From positions 314,001-378,000 of the forward strand of contig JACVVK020000286.1 of assembly GCA_018292915.2 (NCBI GenBank): DNA of 64,000 bases. The letters are read 5' to 3'. Position numbers and translations under genes: made by a program. Below, piece after piece: positions 1 to 11,900 of this stretch. Numbering within the stretch: position 1 is the stretch's first letter; the number at the start of each line of letters is the position of its first letter. This stretch comes from Batillaria attramentaria. Lineage: Eukaryota; Mollusca; Gastropoda; Batillariidae. Below the pieces are notes generated by a model. It was not told the origin of the DNA, ran no database searches, and saw only the letters and a program-made list of their open reading frames with translations.

Positions 1-745
1 GCCAACGACGTCAAGATGATCGACACGGAACAAAAGTTTTCCCGAGCACTAAGGCAGTAACGTATTTAAACGCCTTTTGAGCAATTCAAAAGGCAACGTT
101 TCATAAGATATACACAATACGCTAACTAGACCACCTCACCTTCTTTTTCTGCAGACATTTTCACACTATTTCAACTCCAAAATTCTTCGGAGCGACAAAA
201 GATCGGTCGAGCACGCCGCCACAGGATGCTCGCGCCAAATTTACATCCAGTCCCGCAGTAAATTAAAATCTGTAATTTTCATAAATTGAGATAGGCCTAC
301 AAAGCATCGCATTTCAAGAAACAAAATTTTGGATAACTCCATAAAAATATTATGTTTGTATTCAACACGGCCCTTTAGTTAGTATAAGAAAAACCCAAAG
401 TTACAAACTGTAATGCACTCTTATTAATTTTTTAAAGAAAAATCTTAACCCAGCTCACTGCGATAACAACCAGTACACCATCATTACAATTTACTCAGTG
501 TTTTGTTCACCAGGACTGCCTGTTTGGTAAACAATATTGTTTATTGTAGGAGTATGCAAAATTCACATCGAGATCATCATCATGACATCATCGGTGAGAC
601 ATTGATCAAAGATGGAGCCTGAGCCAGCTTATTCTGTGAGCCGTGTTAGAGTAGACTAGACTATGTTTCCTTCGATTTTTCCAGTGCAACATTCTCTGTG
701 CAGCTGACGCATTGTGCCGTTCAACCAAGGATTTTTTCAAATAAA
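1..745. other. 5' flank and presumed promoter/5' UTR of REPS1
   Basis: AT-rich DNA upstream of the REPS1 start codon. I see no coding exon here. The proximal promoter and 5' UTR of REPS1 should lie in the last few hundred bases, but I see no clear TATA box at a fixed distance. The reading frame of REPS1 stays open for about 48 bases before the ATG but contains no earlier ATG. Confidence 0.4.
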
Positions 746-1403
746 ATGGAAGGACTAAAACTTGGAGATTTGGAGCAGCAGTATTATGCGGAGTTGTTTC
801 AGACATGTGATGTCGAGGGAACGGGGAAGATTACTGGAATGAAAGCGTCGGAACTGTTTTTGGCATCGGGACTCAATCAGGATGCGCTGAAACAGGTATT
901 TACTGTAGTGCACACAAGAAGGAGGGCACCACACACGTGAAATGTCATCAGATTGCTACAGCAGTTCAAATTTGGAAATAGACGATCGGAGTTCAGTTTG
1001 TGTTGTGACACTATGTCCCATTCAGGACAGTTGATAGGCCACGCCCCTTTCTTTTTAGCTTTTCAGACGTCTACGTGAATTTACACATAGAAATAATAAG
1101 GGATTAACGTGCATATTTTACTTTGAATTGGTGTACTGTCATTAGTCATAGAGCTCAGATTTCCGGTTTATATCTTGTCAATGCATCATGCCTCAGTATA
1201 CAAAAATACAGTCTGGGTGCTTTCATACATTGTGGAACCTTTATTTCTACTTCTTTAGGTATCATGATGGAAGATTCACTGTTTACTGAAACATAGTTAA
1301 TGTTGTAACTGTAAGATTTCTGCATTTGTAATGCCTGTATTAGTATTTCAACATTAATATGCTGGCACTCCTGTGTGCCATACTGTCACCCCCAGTGTTG
1401 CAC

Positions 1404-1482
<79 letters not shown>

Positions 1483-4400
1483 AGCGACTGGGAGCAGGTG
1501 TTGTTAGGAAACTTTGAAAGTCAAAGTAACCTGGATTTTACATGCTGAGTTGATGGCAAAATGTTAAGACAGAATCAGTTTTGGTGTCATAAATTACAGC
1601 CAGTACCCCACAGTACCATCCTAGCAAAGCTTTTATGTTTGATAAAGGAAAAGGTCAACATAAAAATCCAAATTTGTAAGTACCATGTATTGAGTAACTT
1701 AGAATAACAAGTGGGTGTGTCTAGGAAACACAGGCAACCTGATGACCTATTACTATACAGTTTTTCTGTGTCCATGCTGTATGCTTTTAGCTATCAGATC
1801 AATCTGTGTAAGAGATTTAAAGGGCATCCCAGTTGGTGTAACCTATGCAAAGTGCAGTGCAGGGTTAAATTCTTTTATAAAATATTGTGTTTCTGGTTGA
1901 TATGGTACACATTGATCTACTGAATTTGGAGTGAAGACAGTTGGTCAGCTGTGCCAACAACAAACTCAAGAGATTCAGATTTGATTGTACTAGTTAGCTG
2001 TTTCACTTGATCCTCCAAAGGCAAACGCTTCGAAATTTCATATAAATTTTCATGAAGAAAATTTGTGTAAAGTCTTGTTTCTGAAAGTTTTTAAAACTTA
2101 GAGATCTATGTTTTGGGTATACATACAGTGGCAAAACTGTTGCGAGTGCCATTTGAAACTAATAAGTAAACAATTCAGATTTGTGAAGTAGTGGTGTGCC
2201 TCTAAAAAAAAATAGTCTAATGACACTTGCATTTTCAGATCTGGGAACTGTGTGGTGCCAAAAGACTTGGTCAGTTTGGCCGCAGCCAGTTTTACATTGC
2301 ACTCAAGCTCATTGCTGTGGCGCAGGCTGGACTGCCTATCAAGCTGGAAACTCTTAATGCAGGTAAGATCTCACATAATGTATACAATGTATACATGTAC
2401 ATAGTATACACACGCGTGTATGCAGTTTGTAGACGAGAGTTCTGTTCAGTACTAATTGTCATAGTGATACTGGTAGTACACCTTGAAATTCAGTCTCATC
2501 AATGTTTAACAAAACATGGTGTGTGTAGCAGTACTGCATACAGTGACACATGTTGTACACTACCACTACACAGCGTTAGCAGAGTCCACCATTTCCATGG
2601 CACATAACAACCGTGCCTTTGCTAAAATAAAACTAAAACTGTAAAAGCCTTCTCTCTCAGGTTCACTGATTTTGTTGGAATCTCTTTTACTAGTTTTAGC
2701 CTGGACAGTTTTGTAAATTACAATGTAATCATACATACATGTATACATGTACACATGTATACATGTATTGATCATTGTATACAGTAGTACAAGTAACATG
2801 TATTCAGTTATCCTTTAAGTCTGGCAGTTCATATGATACTGTTTGAACTATTACTATTAGGGGAGTCAGTCCGTGAGTCAGTGCGGGTGGGGGGTAAATG
2901 AGAGAGAGAGACTCAGAGAGAGACTTTTCAGATTGGGATTAGATTTGCAACGCCAGGGTCACAGTCGCATTGACAATGACATGTCTTGTGTATGGTTAGC
3001 ACTTGCATGATACTGTTACTGCTGCTTGCTTGATAATTGCCTGAAGGGAAATCGATTTGGACATGATTTGACTGGTCAGGCACCAGAAAATGTAGAAATT
3101 GCAGGGAAGTTTGTCAGATTCAGGAGTCAGAGCAAGTTCATGACAAAACTTCAGTGACGATTTATTACTACTATGTGTAGTAGTAGTAGTAGTAGTACTA
3201 GTCTGGACCATGTAAAGTTCTGTAACTAGTGTAAGTGCAAAGTTCTGTAACTGGTTAGTGAAAGAACATGAGATTGAGTTGGTGTGTCACTTTGATGTTG
3301 GGGGGTGAGGGGGAGGGGGGGGGGGGGGCTCTTGTTTCAGTGATTTCTGTCTCAGTGGTGTCTGTGTATCTATCTGTACTGTAGAACTTTACTTCCAGTT
3401 CCAGTCCACCAAAATGTGCCTAGATGCAGATTAGGGGACTTTCTGCTATTCTGTGGTTTTCTGTAAAGTTCATGTTAATGGTTAAGTTACAAACCGTGGA
3501 ACAGAGTAACTTTGGTGATCCATACTAAACTTACTAAAATAGTAAAAACTGAAACTGAGAGATGTATACAGTATACGTGTAATACAGTACTTATGATTGA
3601 AGTTGAACGTAATTTGATCGAAAACAGATCAGTACGCTGGTGCAGTAACTAGTGGAAGTGTCTAGTGGACATGCTTTTGTCAGGATGGTCTACAGCAAAT
3701 TTCCTGGCTGTAGGCCCCAGGTTGTGATCTGTGCGTAGACAGATAGAAATGTGTATGTATTAGAGCTGTGAACCGGTTAAAAAATCCAAACCGTTTTTTT
3801 TTTACCGTTTTTTTTTGTGTGAAACTTCAAACCGGTTTTTAAACCGGTGTTTTTTTTTTCCAGTTCAGTCATCACCAAAAGGTGTTTGAGGTCTGCAAAA
3901 ATATTGGCGTTTTATGCGATGCATGTTCATACGTATACATGTGCGACCATGTGACTGAAAATTCTCGGAAACCGAAAGTAGCGCACAATTCTAGGAAATC
4001 GTTTCGAAACGCGTGGCTTTCCTTTCAGTTTCTGTGTTTTTCAGTAATTGCGTAATAACAACTTACCAAATATCAATCATATAGATCTCGCTGCAGCCCC
4101 ACCCTGGAAGACTAAATTTGACAGAGTGCAAAATTACAGAGTTGACCCTTTCTTAGTTTCTTAGTCCCTTTCACACCCATAACCCAACCAGCAGTTTCAC
4201 ATCAATGCGGAAAAAATGTCAACAACATTACCCCCCCCCCCCCCCCCCCCCACTCCTCCTCCTCCCCCAACCCCAGCTTAGGTTACAGAGTAGGATACAG
4301 ACGAGACTACAAGATCTGCAGATACGTTACAAGAATTCCAGCAGCCGCCAAGAAGAAATTAGAAGAAAAAAGATGACTTAAGTAACTTTAGTACGTGTAC

Positions 4401-5913
4401 TATGACCAAAACACTGGTTCGCGGCAACTCGAACCAGTTCGGCGAACCGGTTCAAATGGGAACCGGTTATAACCGGTTAACCGCGGCAGCTCTAGTATGT
4501 ATGTCTCCCAAACCCCATGGGAAATTTCTTGGGGCATGCCTAGACTGGGTGCTTCCACTAATTTACAGAGTAATATTATGCAGTGACCTCAGGGCAAGTT
4601 CAGATCCAGGACTGGCAAGGGACAAGTGTACATTTTTAGCTGTGTGTCAGTCCTGCCAGTTTACTGTTTAGTGACATATGATGTTCAGTTGCCCCCCTAG
4701 TGATACATTTTGTGGCGGGGGAACTTATTAAGTCTAACTTATTAAATTATTTGAATACATGCACAGTGCAACTCAAAATTTATAGATTGACTCTCTCTCT
4801 CTCTCTCTGCGCATTCCAGTGACAGACATCAGGGAAGTAGTCAGGCTCTAAAAAAATACACGGGAAAAACATGTTTTGGTGTTTAGTCGTTGTGTGACCA
4901 GGAAAGTTAGATGACCACGTCGTCAGTAATACAGATTTTGTTTCACCTGCATTCACGGACATTATGGCCACTTGCTTGTGATTGCTAATCATGGCAAGAG
5001 CTTAATCATAGGGTTGTACACACCTAGCGAGTAGAGTGAATCTATCCTGTGTCCAGAACTTTTCCGTGCGTTTAGTCTTCCGTCCAGTGGTCGGATGACT
5101 TATTTTCAGTCATAAAACAATGTATGTTGGTGTTTTTGTGATGGTATGTTCATCTGCCTGCAGACAATTCAGCCAGTACACATTGGAGGCGAGGGGGTGG
5201 GGTGGGGGTGAGGGGGTGTCTAGACTTAAGTTATCGGTTCCTTGTCAGTCCCACAGCCATTACATTTTTTTCTTTTTTTCTTTCAAGTCTCTGACCTAGA
5301 CTGAGTAGACAGTCAAGTTGGAGCCACTCCTCTATGTTTGAGTTGGTATCAATACCTTTCACTGTTTCAGTTTCAAAAGCAGGACTGTTTGAGTATAATT
5401 GCTTTTGTATACTGTATGTGCATGTATGTGTGCAGTCCTTGTTGCATCAGTCTGCACTGCGCTGTTTGTTTGCTTTCAATCTGTTTCCACTTCCCTGTGG
5501 CATTTACTCTTCAAACATCACTTGAAAACACCCAGAATGAACATTTCCGTTTCAATTTTTTGTGGCACCCCACACACTTTCTCTTGAAGTGAACTTGAAG
5601 CTCACACGAACAGAACGTAATCTTGAAAATCATCAGTTATGAAATTTGCAGCTTTGGGAAAATCTGATGCAGCGTCATTGCTTTTCCCCCTCAGAAAGTT
5701 ACTTAGTTAGCTAGACATTTCTGAGTCGACATACAACGTTACATACATGTATACATGTATCGTTCAGAATTCTCTTTGGTGACTTGCTGATCTAGACATG
5801 TCAGTTGAGAAACCTCACCCACCAAGTTCTGTGCGTTCCTTTTAAGTTTTATAGAACTAACTTTATGACGGTTGCAGGAGTAGACGGGGAAACCTCATGC
5901 ACACACGCATGCA

Positions 5914-5955
<42 letters not shown>

Positions 5956-8900
5956 CACACACACACACACACACACACCAGAGTCTGTACCGTACATCAC
6001 TGGTGCTAGGCCAGAGCAGCAGCAAAGACTGCACGGCAAATTTACTCAACAGATCAAAGACCCTGGATCACAATTTCAGTGTATATATATATTATTATGT
6101 TCATACCCCCACACCCTCGGTCCCCTCAACCGGTCCCTCAAGACGGCAAGTGCGTAACACGGCGTTTCAGCCAAACCCGTCCAGAAAGACAGGCCGCTGT
6201 GTCGGGCTCCAGGCCGTAGGCGTGATCTATTGATTTTTGCTAACTTGGTCACCTCTCCTGCCTTTACTCTCTTATTGCTGAAAATAGCACAGGGCCAGCA
6301 AAATCGCTTGCCACACAGGGGAATTTATGGCAAAAAAATGCGCACAGCTGTCATCAAAACCAAAGAATCTTTACCTATCTTTTTTAAAATAAATTATCAG
6401 TTTTGCCTCTTTTTTTTCTTTTTTTTTTGGAAACACCATTTTTCCTCTGTTGTTTGACAAGCATTTTTATCCCTCTCTTTTCAGGCAAGGATATCCCACT
6501 GCCAAAGTTCTCTGCGAAATCTAACGATCAAGGTAAGTTGTTCTATCTGCTGTGCATTGCAAGAAAGTTATGCTGTCTGTCATGGTAACTGTACACTGCG
6601 CAGCATACGTTGCTATGACTGCGTGATTCTCCTACTAGCAACCTTGAGTTATTTGCCCGCACGTTATCAAAGCCAGATCACTGCAGTAAATGGGTTAGTA
6701 AAAAATCTGAGCGAAAGACACTCAGACCCTGCTTGGTGCAGCGAGTCCAGGCGTGAAAAGAAAACAAGGCTGCTGGAGATGAGGATTGGAAGGGGATGGA
6801 TTCTGACTTCCCAGCGTGTCTGGAGTCAGAGATAAAAAAAAGGAGGGATTGCTTTTAACAAAGCCGACCTTATTATGCATGTTCACAAGAGGAAGCATTG
6901 TACCTTCAGGCTGCATCTCTTGATGTCTGTATGGCTGCAAGCAAATGAGGCTAGGGCGAGGTGGTACAGGTTGACCACGATCACATGTGTTGCCTGTGTC
7001 AAATATATTTTGTTCTGTAGTTGAAACTAATGAGAGGAACAAGTCTTGTTGGCGCTAACTTTTTTGTTTAGCACTTTGGCATGAATCAGTGTCATTTTGT
7101 TTGTTTGTTTGTTTCACTGAACATTCTGTGCCTTCTTCAGTCGACTGTTTTTGCTCGTTTGCCTCTTGTGCGGTTCCTTATGGAGGTCTTACTGTATACA
7201 TGTGTGGACAAAAGCACCAATTTTGTTTCTGGTGATTGTTTAGCACATTTTATTGAAATTTATCTGTGGCCCCTACAGACTGATGCTCTGGGTCCATGTC
7301 ACGTGACATTTTGTCCACCCGCTTATCACGTTACTGACAGTAAGCACTACATGCACGTTACTGTGCGCATAATGCCAGTAATTTCAGGCAGTTCCAAAGC
7401 TAAACTGATGCTTTTGTTACAGAGAAACAGAGAACGTTTATCCTAGCCATAACTGGCTACACTGCTCGTTGTGTATACATGTAAATTTTGTAAAAGCTGT
7501 TCACTGTCAGCATTACAGAGAAGCAGACCTTCAACTGATGCTGCCAACTGGCATTTTTCGAAAGCTGGATCTGTGAATAGCATTTCCATGGCATCTTGGG
7601 GTGACATTTATTGGCTAATTGGCGCTCTTGCCTTCCGGTGGTGAAGCCTGATTTTTCCATTTGTGCTGAACCTCTTGCACTGGAAATCTCTCTTCAGACG
7701 GAACCATATTTCAGATGTCTCCCATACTTGTTGATTAGTTAGCTCCGTAAATTAAGGAGCCCATACACTACATAACATTTGCACTCATTGAGCTCTTTGA
7801 ATACCCTGTAGGGCTCCCATGTTTTAAAGGGGATAATGCTACCATTTTTTAATGCTTACAGATTGTTCTTAAGCTGTTTTTATGGTACATGGATAGATCT
7901 ATCATCATCCCACTCAGACACATGGATATTGACAGCCTCTAATGCTGGCACTGAGCCAACAGAAGCCTACTCGATGACGCAAATGACCACACTGAGCGCT
8001 CTAGTAGTATAACATTGCCAACAACAGTCATAAAATTTGAATGTTTGACAATGACAGCTTGCACAAAGTGTAAACAACATTGTTTCACATTAAGAGCTTT
8101 ACGAATCATCAAGACAGAGTATTGCAAGCATACAGGCGCACAAACGAGCGAAACTGTTCCAGAACATAAGTTGGCTTAGCAAAGCTGGAATTAGCCCGCT
8201 TAATGGGTATGGTACATGTACAGATTTTCTAACAAACATACCTGATACAAATTTACAAATTCGCATAGCAATATACCGGAATACTGATTTGACAGAAAAG
8301 CCATGGGCTGGTAAAATTCTGCTTCAGTTTTCCTGGGGGAGCCGGGGTGGTCGAACTGTAGAGCGTTGGACTTCTAATGCTCGGGTCGTGAGTTCGATCC
8401 CGGCTGGGGCCAAATATTTGTGCTGGCTTTTTCATCGTTGCCCCGTCTTTGATATCACCCTATGTGGTGGAAAAGGACGTTAAACCCCCAAACACCCACC
8501 CACCCACCCGCTTCAGTTTTCCTAGTTTTCTTTGAGCGCAATGAGCATTTGTTCATGGAACACTACAGCGCTGTGTATACGACGAAGTGGACAGTGGAGT
8601 GGATTGGGTCCTCTGCCGGTCAGTGTGACTCAAGAACTACCCCAGCATTCAGAATACACTCTCCATCTCACTACTGTATGTTTTTCGACAGCGTTTCCGA
8701 GGTGTGAGTGTTTCGTGCTGTCGATGAGTTTGGCCGGCCTCAGGGAGATTTGTTATTCAAATGAATGGCCAAATGACAGAGAAGTTGTGAAGCGGGGACG
8801 AAATTGACATCATGCTGCTGAGCTGTAATCAATGCAGCATCGATTCAATACTTTGTGGGGCTAGCTCCCAGGGACGGCTCTTTGCTGTAAGTGATGGAAG

Positions 8901-11900
8901 GAAATCGGATTTATTTGCTGCAAACGTGGCACCGTCAAATGTCAGAGCAGAATTTGTGGCTAGGTTTAAAAGGGGTATTGTGTGAGCGAGGTGGTGGTGA
9001 TTGCTTCTGTGAAAATAATTGATTGGATCTTCTGTTTTGCTGGTTCCTGGTCCTACCCTGGGGGGGGGGGGGGGGGGGGCGATGACGGCGTCATGTGTTT
9101 TCTTGCCTGTTTTTGACATGTCACTGTCAAATGAAGGCATTGGTCACTTCAAGTAAAGGCGCATTGTTGATCCACCCAAAACAGTGATAGATCGATACTT
9201 TTCCATATTTTTCTTGAACCTCACTGTTCAGTTCAAGTTGTACTACATGTACTACACATACCTATTTTCTTGAGTCTCACTTTTGAACACCTGTCACCCC
9301 TGCCAATACTTTGGAGTCTGAAATTTAAAAAAAACAGACACATGTACACTGTATTGAGCTGGCATACATATAATTCTCTCTCTCTCTGTCTCTCTCTCTG
9401 TCTCTGTCTCTCTCTCTCTGTGCGCCGTAGACTGTAGTACTCCGTAGTAGTAGGCATATATCTAAACAAGAACCAGTGGAGACATCAGCCATCACCAGTT
9501 ATTGGATCTGGGTGCTTGCCACCGAGAAATATAATTATATAGGTAGTGCTGTTAACATACAATCTGCTTGCCTCTTCACTATTGTAATCACTAATTAGCC
9601 GGTGTACATGCCAGCGCACACACATCTGCTATTCATTATTTGTGTGCATGGCTAAGTCCAAGTCTCTCATTGCAGGTTCATGTAATGGTATTGGTAGTTC
9701 GTAGCTGTTGATGTGTGAATACATACATGTATACATTCATACATGTATACATGTATGAATTAGCGGCTACTTGCAGTGGTAAACTTACATGTTTACATAC
9801 AAATGGCTGGTAAGGGCAGTGTTGCGTTTATCCAGCACTGTGCCAGTCGTCGCTCGTTCCGATCATCTCACAAAAAGACAGCAAGTGGTGAGGAATCCTG
9901 AAAGCAGAGATAGAGCAAAGAAAGCCCGGGTTTTCTGGCCGTTGTTACGTTACAAGCCTGTGGACCAGCAGCATTATTTTATGAACTTACTCGGTCCGGT
10001 TTGTTCAGCTGGAGCTTAGTGTCACTGCTTTGCCGCAGGCTTTATGTGCAGTGTGGCGAGGTGACCCAATGCTCCATCTGGAGCACACACGCGTATTTCA
10101 TAGGTTCTTTCACTGCCTTGCCTTTTTATGTGCCCCATATCTTTGAGAAAGCCGACCTGCCTTGCTACGGTGGTGTCTTTTTCACGGTGCTTATGTTTTG
10201 TTTTGTGTTTTTGTTTTTTTTCTGTTGCAGGTGATAAAAAGAAGCCGGTAGCGGAGGGTGATGGCAGCATTGGTGATGGGTAAGTTTGATTCTTTTTGTT
10301 GTCAGGCTGCTTGTGTAATGGCCAACATTGCATTTTCTATTACATACATGTACAATAAAAGTCATGTGGTGTCATGATCAGCTCATGACTGACCTACAGC
10401 TGTATGCTTCAGACAAAGATTTCTGGAAAGTTTTGATACGTGTACACATATTTTGATACATCATTACATGTACACATATTTTGATACATCATTACATGTA
10501 CACATATTTTGATACATCATTACATGTACACATATTTTGATACATCATTACATGTACACATATTTTGATACATCATTACATGTACACATATTTTGTCTAC
10601 TTCTGTTAGTAGATTGACATTGTAATAATTGACTATAGTCACTGTGACAGAAAGAGCTGCTCCCACTCTGACGTGCATGGCAAAATCTTCAACAGGGCTA
10701 GATTTCTTAAAACTAGCTATGATATGGAGAGCAAAGTTTGCTTTGGTGCATAATACTGTGAATAATTTATTATGTAACCACTGACACACTGTTGACAAGC
10801 TAGCACTATTTTGTCAGTAATTTTTGGTGACATGTCACCAACTCAGTAACCTACTGTTTTAAAGATACATAGATCTGCTACAGAAAGCAGTTTACTTGCA
10901 AGCTTACTTTAAGTAAGTACTTTGCATACTGGTAATTGTTGATACATGTGCAAAGGAGATCCCTTGTATGGTCTCCTTTGAAGACTGTATTGTGCTGTAC
11001 ATGCATGTGATTAAAGTTGTCCTCTGTCTCTGACCTGCTGTACATGTAACTAAAGTTGTTTGTTTTGTCTCTGACCTGCTGTACATGCTATTAAATTAAA
11101 TTTTTACCTTGTCTCTCTTGTAAAAAGGAAAGGACAAACGGGTGGCCTGCCCCCTCCCCCTTCTGGAAAACAGTCCCACCGCCGCAGTTTATCAGGACAG
11201 TATCGGGGTGTTGTGCCTGATGGAACAGCCTCATTTCAACAGTCTTCACAACAGGTAGGTGATCTCGGTGAAGTTAGGCAGATAGTGTCACAGTATCACA
11301 TTCACCATCAGGAGCTTTAACTACAAACTGTAAGAAGCTCAGTTTAGCTGTATGAAACCTTTGTGAGGTAGTTGTGCCAGCAATTACCCAACCACACAAA
11401 GGCATGCAGCACAATGTCTTGGCTAAAAACAAGAACAAAACACAGCTTTTGAATAAATTAATGTATTACTTGCAAGTGGACGCGAATCTTGCCAACCCTT
11501 GCGTTTGTTTGAGCGGGTGTTAACATGCCTTTTGTGCTTGTGAGATAGGCAAGGACAGAAAATAGTAGTTGTTTTGGTGTTCTCAAATTTCCTGTCAATA
11601 CTGGTCAATTTCGTGCACTACATGTTTAATTGTGTTTTGTTTGATTCCAGTCAACGAACCGTGATGACTCTCCTCACAATTCCAAGTCACCAGCTTTCTC
11701 CCCGAAACAGTCACCCCCTACCTCTCCAAGCCATGGAGTTTCTCGAACTGTGATGCGCCAGCACACTGCTCCTGCTATGTACAGCAGCTCTATTGGAAAG
11801 GAGACAGTTGTTCATGACACGGGCCATGTAAACCCAGTAGCTCTAGCTTCTAACAGTGTAGGCGGAGGTAAGTGTGTGTAACACTGTCTGTGTGTGTGTG

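Larger units (their letters stand above)
746..6532 (+). other. REPS1: REPS1 exons 1-3: first EH domain
   Basis: The three exons join to an EH domain beginning [19 protein letters not shown] and running through [19 protein letters not shown] to KDIPLPKFS. The [21 protein letters not shown] stretch is the second helix-loop-helix, closely matching human REPS1. Exon 1 ends in phase 0, exons 2 and 3 in phase 1. The introns here hold microsatellites and a 734-bp hAT-type element but no other coding sequence that I recognise. Confidence 0.9.

Noticed and set aside
8335..8420. Possible functional tRNA gene
   Set aside because: Only the A/B-box region resembles a tRNA. There is no paired acceptor stem, and the sequence continues into a SINE body with target duplications.
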